Shown here: positions 1-7,792 of the stretch, in pieces
How positions within the stretch are numbered: the first letter of the stretch is position 1
How the letters are laid out: each line of letters opens with the position of its first letter
Assembly: GCF_014930365.1 (NCBI RefSeq)
Contig: NZ_JABXWI010000004.1
Span: 124,001-188,000, forward strand
Direction of reading: 5' to 3'
DNA length: 64,000 bases
Source of the DNA: Streptomyces caniscabiei
Lineage (GTDB): Bacteria > Actinomycetota > Actinomycetes > Streptomycetales > Streptomycetaceae
The notes under the pieces: generated by a model
Told to the model about the DNA's origin: nothing
The model's input: only the letters and a program-made list of their open reading frames with translations
The model's database searches: none
Position numbers and translations under genes: made by a program

Positions 1-935
1 AACAGGCCCAGTTCGTCGCGGGTGGGGAGCCCTTCCCAGTCGCCCCGGGTGGCGACCGCGAAGGCGGCGGTGGTGACGGCCCGGTGCAGGCGATCCTCGA
101 CGTTCGCGCCGTCGAGGAGTCCGGACAGGTATCCGGCCACGAAGGCGTCGCCGGCGCCGACCAGGTCGACGGCGTCGACCTGCCGTGCGGCGCGGTCGAC
201 GGTTCCCTCGGCGGAGACGACCGTCGCACCGTGTGCGCCGCGTTTGACGATCACCTCTTGGACGCCCGCGTCCAGCAGGCTCTTCACGGCCTCCGACTCA
301 TCCACCGCGGGGTCTTGCAGCACCAGCGGCAACTCGTCCTCGGAGGCGACGAGCAGGTCGGTGTGGGCCAGCAGCGGCCTGAGGGTGGCGCGGGCGCGGT
401 CGGCTGTCCACAACCTGGAGCGGTAGTTGACGTCGAGGCACACGGTGATGCCCGCGTCGCGGGCGGCGGTGGCGGCGGCCGCGACGGTCTCGGCAGCCGA
501 GGGACCGAGCGCCGGGGTGATGCCGGTCAGGTGCAGGACGCGGGTTCCGGAGGCCAGCGCGGGCAGTACGCCGGCCGGTGTGACGGCCGAACCCGCCGAA
601 CCGGTGCGGTAGTAGCTGACGCGGGTCAGCGTGCCCAGGCGGGGTTCCGTCAGCAGTACCCCGGTGGGCCGTCCGGTGTCGTCGGTGGCCGCGTGGCTGA
701 GGTCGATCCCTTCGGCGCGCAGGGTGCGCAGGACCAGGGCGCCGAGTTCGTCCGCGCCGACCCGGCCCGCCCAGCGCACCCGGTGCCCGAGCCGGGCGAG
801 GCCGATGGCGACGTTGGACTCGGCTCCGGCCACGGAGAGGCCGAGGCTGCCGCCCATCCGCAGGGCGCCGTGGGCGCGCAGCGCGGCCATGGTCTCGCCG
901 AAGGTCACCACTTCGGGTGGGGCCACTGTCGTCAC
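1..935 (-). CDS. PfkB-family 2-keto-3-deoxy-sugar kinase (3' end outside window)
   Basis: The product should phosphorylate 2-keto-3-deoxygalactonate or -gluconate to the 6-phosphate for the adjacent aldolase. About 311 residues are visible and the C-terminus lies beyond the left edge. The N-terminal part reads FGETMAALR with a glycine-rich AGAESNVAIGLARLG segment. The PfkB signature DLVGAGDAFVAG, with the catalytic-base Asp, is near residue 262. I chose the GTG at 935 because it overlaps the aldolase stop (GTGA), which indicates translational coupling. E. coli dgo operons use a DgoK kinase of another fold, so this is probably a KdgK-type replacement. The exact sugar acid cannot be read from the sequence. 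Confidence 0.88.
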   Translation of the reverse strand, partial: MTTVAPPEVVTFGETMAALRAHGALRMGGSLGLSVAGAESNVAIGLARLGHRVRWAGRVGADELGALVLRTLRAEGIDLSHAATDDTGRPTGVLLTEPRLGTLTRVSYYRTGSAGSAVTPAGVLPALASGTRVLHLTGITPALGPSAAETVAAAATAARDAGITVCLDVNYRSRLWTADRARATLRPLLAHTDLLVASEDELPLVLQDPAVDESEAVKSLLDAGVQEVIVKRGAHGATVVSAEGTVDRAARQVDAVDLVGAGDAFVAGYLSGLLDGANVEDRLHRAVTTAAFAVATRGDWEGLPTRDELGL

Positions 936-1552
936 GGCATCTCCCCTGCGGCCACGCTGCGGAACTCGGCGGCCCGGGCCCGGAGTCGGTCCAGGTCGCC
1001 GCCGTCGGCCGCGTCGCCGACGAGCGGTGAGCCGACTCCGACGGCGAGGGCGCCCCGGGCCAGGTAGTCACGGGCGGCCTGTGCGTCCACTCCCCCGACG
1101 GGCACGAAGGGCACCTCGGGGAACGGGTCGCGCAGGGCCCGCAGATAGCCGGGGCCGCCGAGCGAGCCGGGGAAGAGCTTGATCGCGTCGGCGCCGCGTG
1201 CGAGGGCGGCTTCGATCTCGCTCGGTGTCAGGGCGCCCATCAGCACGGGCACGCCGTACGGCGCCAGCCCGTCGACCAGTGCCGGGGTGACGAGGTACGA
1301 CGCTCCGGCGTCGACCGCGAGGGCGGCGTCCGCCGCGGAGCGCACCGTGCCGGCGCCGAGGAGGGCGTCGGGGCCGAGCTCGGCCCGGGCCTGCCCGATC
1401 ACGGCGAGGGCGTCCGCGGTGGTCAGCGATATCTCGACGGCCGTGATGCCCTCTTCCACCAGGGCGTGCACGGTGCGCAGCGCGGCGACGGGGTCCTTGC
1501 CCCGTACGATCGCCAACAGCCGTTGGCGTCGGAGGGATTCCACCAGGTGCAT
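932..1552 (-). CDS. 2-dehydro-3-deoxy-phosphogluconate/phosphogalactonate aldolase (Eda/DgoA family)
   Basis: This class I aldolase would split the 6-phosphorylated ketodeoxy acid into pyruvate and glyceraldehyde 3-phosphate. It has 206 residues, the usual length of Eda. The general acid/base Glu40 lies in AVEISL, and the Schiff-base Lys125 lies in DAIKLFPGS. The phosphate-binding GG is in VPVGGVDAQ, and GAGTV is also present. It sits between dgoD and the kinase gene, overlapping the latter by four bases and following dgoD after about 50 bp. Eda and DgoA are homologous, so the assignment to the galactonate route rests on the dgoD neighbour. Confidence 0.9.
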   Translation of the reverse strand: MHLVESLRRQRLLAIVRGKDPVAALRTVHALVEEGITAVEISLTTADALAVIGQARAELGPDALLGAGTVRSAADAALAVDAGASYLVTPALVDGLAPYGVPVLMGALTPSEIEAALARGADAIKLFPGSLGGPGYLRALRDPFPEVPFVPVGGVDAQAARDYLARGALAVGVGSPLVGDAADGGDLDRLRARAAEFRSVAAGEMP

Positions 1553-1604
1553 GAAAGCGGGCTCTCCTTGCGGGTTCGGTTCGAGAGGGACGGCCGCGCC
1601 GCGC

Positions 1605-2750
1605 TCACCATTCGGTGAACGCGCCGTCGGTGCCGCGCCACACGGGGTTGCGCCAGCGGTGTCCGGTCTCGGCGGCCCTGCGCACGGCCTTCTCGTCGAT
1701 GTCGACGCCGAGTCCGGGGCGGGTGCTCGCGACGGCGTGCCCGTCCTGGAAGCGGAAGGGTTCGGGGTCCATCACGTACTCCAGCAGGTCGCACTGCTGG
1801 TTGTAGTGGATGCCCATGCTCTGTTCCTGGATGAGGAAGTTCGGCACGGAGAAGGCGATCTGGAGGCTCGCGGCCAGGGCGATCGGGCCGAGGGGGCAGT
1901 GCGGGGCCAGGGTGACGTCGTACGTCTCGGCCATGGCGGCGATCCGGCGGACCTCGGAGATGCCGCCGGCGTGCGAGAGGTCGGGCTGGGCGACGGCGAT
2001 GCCGCCGGCCATGACCTCGCGGAAGTCCCAGCGTGAGTAGAGGCGTTCGCCGGTGGCGAGCGGAATGCTCGTGGACTGCGCCAGGCTCCGCAGCTGGTCG
2101 GAGTGCTCCGGCCGGACGGGTTCCTCGACGAACAGCGGGTGCAGCGGCTCCAGTTGGGGCAGCAGTCGGCGTGCCATGGCGGTGGAGGCCCGGCCGTGGA
2201 AGTCGACGGCGATGTCCCGCTCGTCGCCGAGCACGTCGCGGACGGCCGCGACGCGGGCGACGACCTCGGCGGTGCGGGCGGGGGTGTCGATCGGGGCGAG
2301 TTCGGCCGAACCGTTCATCTTCACGGCGGTGAAGCCCGCCTTCATCTGTTCCTCGGCCAGCTCCGCGACCTCGCCGGGACGGTCGCCGCCGATCCAGGCG
2401 TACATCCGGACGCGGTCGCGGACGGGGCCGCCGAGGAGGCGGTGCACGGGGACGCCGTAGGTCTTGCCGGCGATGTCCCACAGGGCCTGGTCGATGCCGG
2501 CGACGGCGCTGGAGAGGATGGGGCCGCCCCGGTAGAAGCCGCCCTTGGTGAGCACCTGCCAGTGGTCCTCGATGCGCAACGGGTCGCGGCCGACGAGGTA
2601 GTCGGCCAGTTCGTGCACCGCGGCGCGTACGGTCTCGGCGCGGCCCTCGATCACGGGCTCGCCCCATCCGGTGACACCCTCGTCGGTGGCGATGCGCAGG
2701 AACAGCCAGCGCGGAGCCACCAGGAACGTCTCAAGTCCGGTTATCTTCAA
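1605..2750 (-). CDS. dgoD: D-galactonate dehydratase (enolase superfamily)
   Basis: The enzyme dehydrates D-galactonate to 2-keto-3-deoxygalactonate. It has 381 residues, the length of E. coli DgoD, and matches it along the chain. Segments such as GFYRGGPIL, GIDQALWDI and QPDLSHAGGI are shared. Metal ligands and catalytic residues are visible in DFHGR (Asp and His), FVEEPV (Glu), ATGERLYS (Glu), APHCPLGPIALAA (the His base) and QEQSMGIHYN. The start is the TTG at 2750, which overlaps the stop of the upstream gntR gene (TTGA) and has a GAGGA ribosome-binding site. A longer reading frame upstream is only the shadow of gntR. Confidence 0.94.
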   Translation of the reverse strand: MKITGLETFLVAPRWLFLRIATDEGVTGWGEPVIEGRAETVRAAVHELADYLVGRDPLRIEDHWQVLTKGGFYRGGPILSSAVAGIDQALWDIAGKTYGVPVHRLLGGPVRDRVRMYAWIGGDRPGEVAELAEEQMKAGFTAVKMNGSAELAPIDTPARTAEVVARVAAVRDVLGDERDIAVDFHGRASTAMARRLLPQLEPLHPLFVEEPVRPEHSDQLRSLAQSTSIPLATGERLYSRWDFREVMAGGIAVAQPDLSHAGGISEVRRIAAMAETYDVTLAPHCPLGPIALAASLQIAFSVPNFLIQEQSMGIHYNQQCDLLEYVMDPEPFRFQDGHAVASTRPGLGVDIDEKAVRRAAETGHRWRNPVWRGTDGAFTEW

Positions 2751-3505
2751 GGAGTTTCCTCGCGGAGCGGGTCGGTCGCGGGGTCGGTCGGGGTGTCGTC
2801 GTGGTCTTCCCGGGCCTGTACGGCGGCCAGGTCGTGGGACGCCTGGGCGAGCAGGGACTCGACGGCCTTCACCGCGGCCTCCGGGTCGCCCGCCTCGACC
2901 GCGTCGAGCAGGTCCTGGTGCACGGGGAGGGAGTCGGAGAAGTGCCGGGCGCCGTGCACGATGCGGTCGCGCACGCGCAGACCGGCCTCGATGACGACCT
3001 CCATCCGGCTGAGCAGTTCGTTGTGCGCGGCGTCCAGCAGGGCGCGGTGGAAGGCCAGGTCGGCCTCGACCATCGCCTCCGCGTCCGTTCCGGCGGCCGC
3101 CATCGCGTCGAGTGCCTGCCGCAGGGCGTCCAGGTCGGCGGGGGTGCGGCGGGCCGCGGCGAGCCTGGCTCCGGCGGGTTCGACGATCGCGCGGACCTCG
3201 GCGAGGTCGTCCAGGAACCCGTCGGTGGGCGCGCTGCTGCCCTGCCAGCGCAACAGGTCGCTGTCGAGCAGGTTCCAGTCGGCGCGGGGCCGGATGGTCG
3301 TACCGCGTTTCTGCTTCGACTCCAGCAGGCCCTTGGCCGCAAGGACGCGCAGCGCCTCGCGCACGACGGTCTTGCTGACGCCGAGTTCGGTCTCGAACTT
3401 GACCGGGTCGACGACGGAGCCCGGGGGGTAGTCGCCCCGGATGATGCGCCGGCCCAGTTCCTCCACCGCCTGCGCGTGCAGCCCCTTGGGGGGATGGGTC
3501 ACCAC
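2747..3505 (-). CDS. GntR-family regulator, FadR/FCD subfamily (DgoR-like)
   Basis: This transcription regulator has 252 residues. An N-terminal winged helix (about residues 9-75, VSKTVVREALRVLAAKGLL) is followed by an all-helical FCD ligand domain with the metal-type residues D.AFH and H near residues 150-200. In E. coli dgo clusters a GntR protein represses the galactonate genes and responds to galactonate. The gene order gntR-dgoD-aldolase-kinase copies that arrangement. It is the best candidate to bind the AT-rich element found at 4373-4386 and 9883-9896. Its stop overlaps the TTG start of dgoD. Confidence 0.9.
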   Translation of the reverse strand: MVTHPPKGLHAQAVEELGRRIIRGDYPPGSVVDPVKFETELGVSKTVVREALRVLAAKGLLESKQKRGTTIRPRADWNLLDSDLLRWQGSSAPTDGFLDDLAEVRAIVEPAGARLAAARRTPADLDALRQALDAMAAAGTDAEAMVEADLAFHRALLDAAHNELLSRMEVVIEAGLRVRDRIVHGARHFSDSLPVHQDLLDAVEAGDPEAAVKAVESLLAQASHDLAAVQAREDHDDTPTDPATDPLREETP

Positions 3506-3560
3506 GTTCTCCGTTTCCGTATCGGTCCTTGCGCCCGGCCCACCGCACGGTGCGCGACGC

Positions 3561-4322
3561 TCACGAGGACTCCTTCATGACGCTCCATCCTCCATCGACC
3601 AGCAGGCTCGCGCCGGTCACATAGGAGGCGTCCGACGATGCCAGGAAGGCGACGGCCGCTGCCACCTCCTCCGGCTGCCCGAACCGCCCGGCCGCCGTGG
3701 CCGCGACGCTGCGCGCCCGGTCGGGCTCCGGGATCCCGTCCCAGGCGGCGGTCAGGATGGGACCGGGCAGCACGGTGTTGACCCGGATGGCGGGTCCGTA
3801 CTCGACGGCCAACTGCCGCCCCAGCGAGCACAGCGCGCCCTTCGCGGCGGCGTAGGCGGCATGGTTCGGCAGGCCGATGACCGCGTGCACCGAGGAGGTC
3901 AGGACGACGGAGCCCTTCGCCTCGCGCAGCATGGCCGCGAACGTCTTCATCGCGCGCCAGGCGGGTTTGAGCAGCACCGCCATCTGACCGTCCCACTCGG
4001 CCTCGGTCAGTTCGTGGGCGGGCTTGTTGAGCTGGGCGAAGGCGTTGCTGTGCAGCACGTCCAGCCGGCCGTGGTGCTCGTCGACGTGGCGGGCCAGGTG
4101 CTCCCAGTCGGCGGCCGAGGTCACGTCGCAGCGCACGAACTCCGCGCGTCCGCCGCTGTCCGCGATGTCCGCGGCGACGGCCTTGCCGGCCGCGTCGTCC
4201 ACGTCAGTGACCACGACCACCGCTCCTTCGGCCGCGAGCCGGCGGGCCGTGGCCGCGCCGATGCCGTGCGCCGCCCCGGTGATCACCGCCACGCGCCCCG
4301 TCATCCTGCGGCATTCCGTCAT
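3561..4322 (-). CDS. SDR-family NAD(P)-dependent dehydrogenase
   Basis: This short-chain dehydrogenase has about 253 residues, the classical SDR length. The cofactor motif TGAAHGIG is near residue 13. The catalytic Ser is in LTSSVHAV, and the Tyr and Lys are in AYAAAKGAL. The usual NNAG is replaced by SNAF. The C-terminal FLASSDASYVTGASLLVDGGW is typical of the family. The ATG at 4322 is preceded by GGGGAG; a further in-frame start at 4373 would run into the operator. As first gene of the operon it could oxidise galactose to galactonolactone, giving the galactonate used by DgoD. That role is inferred from context only. Confidence 0.85.
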   Translation of the reverse strand: MTECRRMTGRVAVITGAAHGIGAATARRLAAEGAVVVVTDVDDAAGKAVAADIADSGGRAEFVRCDVTSAADWEHLARHVDEHHGRLDVLHSNAFAQLNKPAHELTEAEWDGQMAVLLKPAWRAMKTFAAMLREAKGSVVLTSSVHAVIGLPNHAAYAAAKGALCSLGRQLAVEYGPAIRVNTVLPGPILTAAWDGIPEPDRARSVAATAAGRFGQPEEVAAAVAFLASSDASYVTGASLLVDGGWSVMKESS

Positions 4323-4370
4323 CACGTGCGTCTCCCCTCGCTCCTGCCTGTGCGCCCACCATAGCTGTTT

Positions 4371-4396
4371 CAATTAATTATGAATATATCTTGACG
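4371..4396. promoter_or_regulatory. AT-rich operator and -35-like box between divergent SDR and ABC operons
   Basis: The strand reads ATTAATTATGAATA at 4373-4386, immediately before a TTGACG at 4391-4396 that could be the -35 box for the rightward ABC operon. The same 14 bases occur, inverted, at 9883-9896 in the other divergent region of the locus. Such an AT-rich island is conspicuous in this G+C-rich DNA. It is probably the site of the GntR regulator encoded at 2747-3505. Confidence 0.6.
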
Positions 4397-4472
4397 GCGT
4401 GGCGATGCCACTCCGAGACTGACCGGCACGCAACAGGCACCTTCGGGACGAAGCCAGGAAGGACCTCCTCCC

Positions 4473-5816
4473 ATGAGCCGCACCACACCCCGCCGCAGAA
4501 GCCGGGGCGCTCTCGCCACGACCCTTGTGGCCCTCTCCCTGCTCATCTCCGCCTGCAGTGGTTCGAGTGACACGCAGGACAAGGCGCAGGCCCCCGCCAA
4601 GCCCGGCGAGAAGGTCGACCTGCGCTTCTGGTCGTGGGTACCCGGCGTCGACAAGGCCGTCGACAAGTGGAACGCCACCCATCCGGACATCCACGTCAAA
4701 CTGGAGAAGATCCCGTCGGGCAGCAGCGGCGGCTACGCGAAGATGCGCGCCGCCCTCAAGAGCGGCAACGCGCCCGACCTGGCCCAGGTGGAGTACCAGG
4801 AGATCCCCTCGTTCCTGCTGGAGAACGGCCTGGTGAACCTGTCCGAGTACGGCGCGGACAAGGACAAGTCGAAGTTCGTGGACTGGCAGTGGCAGCAGGG
4901 GGTCTTCGGCTCGGCCGTCTACGCGATCCCCCAGGCGTCCGGTCCGATGGGCCTGTTCTACCGCTCCGACCTGTTCAAGAAGTGGGGCATCGCTCCACCC
5001 AAGACGTGGGACGAGTACGCCCAGGCCGCGGAGAAGATCCGCAAGTCCGACCCGAAGGCCTACATCGGCACCTTCCCGCCCGGCAACTCGGCCTGGTTCA
5101 CCGCACTCGCCTGGCAGGCCGGCGCCCAGTGGTTCGGCGTCGACGGCGACACCTGGTCGGTGAACATCGCCTCCCCGGAGACCCTCAAGGTCGCCGCCTA
5201 CTGGGACGAACTGCGCACCAAGAAACTGATCAAGACCGAGCCCGACTTCGCCAACGGCTGGTACAAGGACCTCCAGTCCGGCGCCATCACCTCATGGGTC
5301 AGCGCCCAGTGGGGCGACGCCATCATCAGCGGAAACGCCCCCAAGACCAGCGGCAAATGGGCCGTGGCGCCCATGCCTCAGTGGACCGAGGGCGCGAACG
5401 TGTCCGCGAACTGGGGCGGTTCCTCCACGGCTGTCCTCAAGGGCGCCAAGCACATCCCCGAGGCCCTGAAGTTCGCCGAATGGCTCAACACCGACCCCGA
5501 GAGCGTCGACCTGCTGCTGCAGGGCGGATACGGCTGGCCCGCGGGGGCCGACGCGTACAAGGGCTCCTCGCTGGACAAGCCGTCGGAGTTTTTCGGAGGC
5601 CAGAAGTACAACGAGGTCTTCGCTGAGGCGGACAAGAACATCGACACCTCGTGGAAGTGGATACCGACGATCGACGCCACCTACCAGCACCTCAACGACG
5701 GCTTCCAGGCCGCCGTGGCGGGCAAGGGCTCGTTCGTCTCCGCGGTCCGGCAGGCCCAGAAGCAGACCGTCGAGGACCTGAAGAGGAAGGGTCTGAAGGT
5801 TTCCACCGGCCAGTGA
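4473..5816 (+). CDS. Sugar ABC transporter substrate-binding lipoprotein (family 1)
   Basis: This 447-residue extracytoplasmic solute-binding protein has a twin-arginine-containing, basic N-terminus, a hydrophobic stretch and the lipobox LISAC with lipidated Cys28. The mature part has the family-1 features FWSWVPG, PDLAQVEY and a C-terminal SFVSAVRQAQKQTVEDLKRKG helix. AGGAAGGA lies upstream of the ATG. It heads a three-gene importer operon with two permeases and no ATPase, as is usual for Streptomyces sugar importers that share the MsiK ATPase. The substrate is probably a galactose-containing oligosaccharide, judged from the dgo genes beside it. Confidence 0.9.
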   Translation: MSRTTPRRRSRGALATTLVALSLLISACSGSSDTQDKAQAPAKPGEKVDLRFWSWVPGVDKAVDKWNATHPDIHVKLEKIPSGSSGGYAKMRAALKSGNAPDLAQVEYQEIPSFLLENGLVNLSEYGADKDKSKFVDWQWQQGVFGSAVYAIPQASGPMGLFYRSDLFKKWGIAPPKTWDEYAQAAEKIRKSDPKAYIGTFPPGNSAWFTALAWQAGAQWFGVDGDTWSVNIASPETLKVAAYWDELRTKKLIKTEPDFANGWYKDLQSGAITSWVSAQWGDAIISGNAPKTSGKWAVAPMPQWTEGANVSANWGGSSTAVLKGAKHIPEALKFAEWLNTDPESVDLLLQGGYGWPAGADAYKGSSLDKPSEFFGGQKYNEVFAEADKNIDTSWKWIPTIDATYQHLNDGFQAAVAGKGSFVSAVRQAQKQTVEDLKRKGLKVSTGQ

Positions 5817-5880
5817 CCGTCTCCGGAGGGTGCGACACGGCCGCCGCCGATCTCCCCTCCGGACTCCAGAAAGCACCCTG

Positions 5881-6792
5881 ATGCCCACGCGCACCCGAGC
5901 ACCCCGCCGCCGCAGAAATCTGGCGCCCGTCGCCTTCGTCGCGCCCTTCCTCCTGCTGTTCCTGCTGACCTTCGCCGCCCCCATCGGCTACGCCGTCTTC
6001 CAGAGCGTCATGGATGTCGAACGCACCGGGCCGCTGGGGCTCGGCGTCAGCCGTACCGTCTTCGTCGGGCTGAGCAACTACTCCGACGCGTTGTCCGACG
6101 ACGCCTTCGTGCGCAGCATCGGTCGCGTCCTGCTGTTCGCCGTCGTCCAGGTGCCGGTGATGGTCGTACTGGCCGCCGGACTCGCGCTGTTGCTGGACAC
6201 CGCCTCGGCCAGAGGCGTGCGGTTCTTCCGCGCCGCCTACTTCCTGCCCTACGGCGTTCCGGGGGTCATCGCGTCCATCCTGTGGGGCTTCCTGTACGTC
6301 CCGGGAGTCAGCCCTCTCGTGGACGGCATGCGCCACCTGGGAATATCGGTGGACCTGCTGGGCGGAGACACGGTCCTGTGGTCCATCGCGAACATCGTCA
6401 CCTGGGAGTTCGCCGGCTACAACGTCCTGGTTCTCGTCGCCCAGTTGCGCACCATTCCCACGGAGTTGTACGAGGCCGCCCGCATCGACGGCGCCAGTGC
6501 GTGGATGACGGTCCGGCACGTCAAGCTGCCGCTGCTGCGCCCGGCGCTGATTCTCACCACGGTCTTCACCATCATCGGCACGCTGCAACTGTTCGCGGAG
6601 CCACTGGTGCTCAAGCCCGTCTCGTCGAGCATCGACAGCGCCTACACCCCGAACCTCAGCGCCTACAACGAGGCGTTCACCAACGACAACTACCACCTCG
6701 CCGCCGCCGAGGCGGTCCTGCTCGCCCTCGCAGCGTTCTTGCTCTCCTTCGGGTTCCTGCGGCTGGTCAACAAGAAGGGTGGGGACGCGTGA
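5881..6792 (+). CDS. Sugar ABC transporter permease (MalF type)
   Basis: This 303-residue inner-membrane permease has about six transmembrane segments, starting at residue 20 (VAFVAPFLLLFLLTF). The ATPase-contact EAA loop reads EAARIDGASAW near residue 199. I took the ATG at 5881, after the basic MPTRTRAPRRRR start. A start at 5830 would add residues unlike any permease N-terminus. Its stop overlaps the GTG of the second permease (GTGA), so the two are translationally coupled. Confidence 0.92.
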   Translation: MPTRTRAPRRRRNLAPVAFVAPFLLLFLLTFAAPIGYAVFQSVMDVERTGPLGLGVSRTVFVGLSNYSDALSDDAFVRSIGRVLLFAVVQVPVMVVLAAGLALLLDTASARGVRFFRAAYFLPYGVPGVIASILWGFLYVPGVSPLVDGMRHLGISVDLLGGDTVLWSIANIVTWEFAGYNVLVLVAQLRTIPTELYEAARIDGASAWMTVRHVKLPLLRPALILTTVFTIIGTLQLFAEPLVLKPVSSSIDSAYTPNLSAYNEAFTNDNYHLAAAEAVLLALAAFLLSFGFLRLVNKKGGDA

Positions 6793-7718
6793 GTCTCCAG
6801 ACAGCGGCCCGCACCGTCCCGCCGAGCGGTGAGAAGCCGGCCTCCGACGACGGCACGACACCGCGCGGCGACATCACCGGGGTCACCACGCGCAGTCGTA
6901 TCCTCGTCACCGGTCTGCTCGTGGCAGCCGCCGGGTACTTCCTGCTCCCGGTGTACTGGCTGGTCGTGGCGTCCACCAAGTCCACCGGCGATCTGTTCGG
7001 CACCTTCGGGCTGTGGTTCTCCCAACCGCAGTTCCTGAGCAACCTGCATCAGGTGCTCACCTACGACGACGCGATCTACCTGCGCTGGGCCGCCAACAGC
7101 CTGCTGTACGCGGGGATCGGCGCGGGTGTGGCGACGCTGCTGGCCGCGATGTCCGGCTACGCGCTGGCGAAGTTCTCCTTCGCCGGCCGCGACACGCTCT
7201 TCAACATCGTGCTGGGCGGCGTCCTGATCCCCGCCACGGCGCTGGCGCTGCCCATGTACCTGCTGTTCAGCGAGGCCGGCCTCGCCAACACCTACTGGGC
7301 CGTCCTGCTGCCGAGCTTCGTCAGTCCCTTCGGCGTGTACCTGTGCCGGATCTACGCGGCGGCATCCATACCGGACGAGCTGTTGGAGGCGGCCCGCATC
7401 GACGGCGCGGGAGAGTTCCGCATCTTCACGGTCGTCGCCCTGCGCATCATGACCCCCGCCCTGGTGACGATCTTCCTCTTCCAGTTCGTGGGCATCTGGA
7501 ACAACTACTTCCTGCCGCTGGTCATGCTGTCCGACTCCAAGCTCTACCCCATCACCCTCGGTCTGACGTCATGGCAGTCCTTCGCCGACCGCCAGCCGCA
7601 GCTCTACCAGTTGACCGTGGGAGGCGCCTTCGTCTCCGTCGTACCGCTGATGATCGCCATGGTCGCCCTCCAGCGCTTCTGGCGCAGCGGTCTGACCGAG
7701 GGCAGCGTCAAGGCCTGA
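6789..7718 (+). CDS. Sugar ABC transporter permease (MalG type)
   Basis: This is the second channel subunit of the importer, with 309 residues. It has a cytoplasmic N-terminus of about 40 residues, six predicted membrane segments and the EAA loop EAARIDGAGEFRIF near residue 200. The GTG at 6789 overlaps the stop of the first permease. A strong hairpin follows 22 bp after the stop. No nucleotide-binding subunit is encoded nearby. Confidence 0.92.
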   Translation: MSLQTAARTVPPSGEKPASDDGTTPRGDITGVTTRSRILVTGLLVAAAGYFLLPVYWLVVASTKSTGDLFGTFGLWFSQPQFLSNLHQVLTYDDAIYLRWAANSLLYAGIGAGVATLLAAMSGYALAKFSFAGRDTLFNIVLGGVLIPATALALPMYLLFSEAGLANTYWAVLLPSFVSPFGVYLCRIYAAASIPDELLEAARIDGAGEFRIFTVVALRIMTPALVTIFLFQFVGIWNNYFLPLVMLSDSKLYPITLGLTSWQSFADRQPQLYQLTVGGAFVSVVPLMIAMVALQRFWRSGLTEGSVKA

Positions 7719-7740
7719 CCGGCCGTCAGGACACCGAAAG

Positions 7741-7780
7741 GCCCCGGCCGGAAGGGTTACTCCCACCTTCCGGCCGGGGC
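7741..7780. terminator. Bidirectional hairpin terminator
   Basis: Perfect 15-bp inverted arms (7741-7755 and 7766-7780, starting GCCCCGGCCG) enclose a 10-nt loop. It lies between the convergent permease and GH2 genes and can end both transcripts. Confidence 0.85.
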
Positions 7781-7792
7781 ACCGATGGTTCT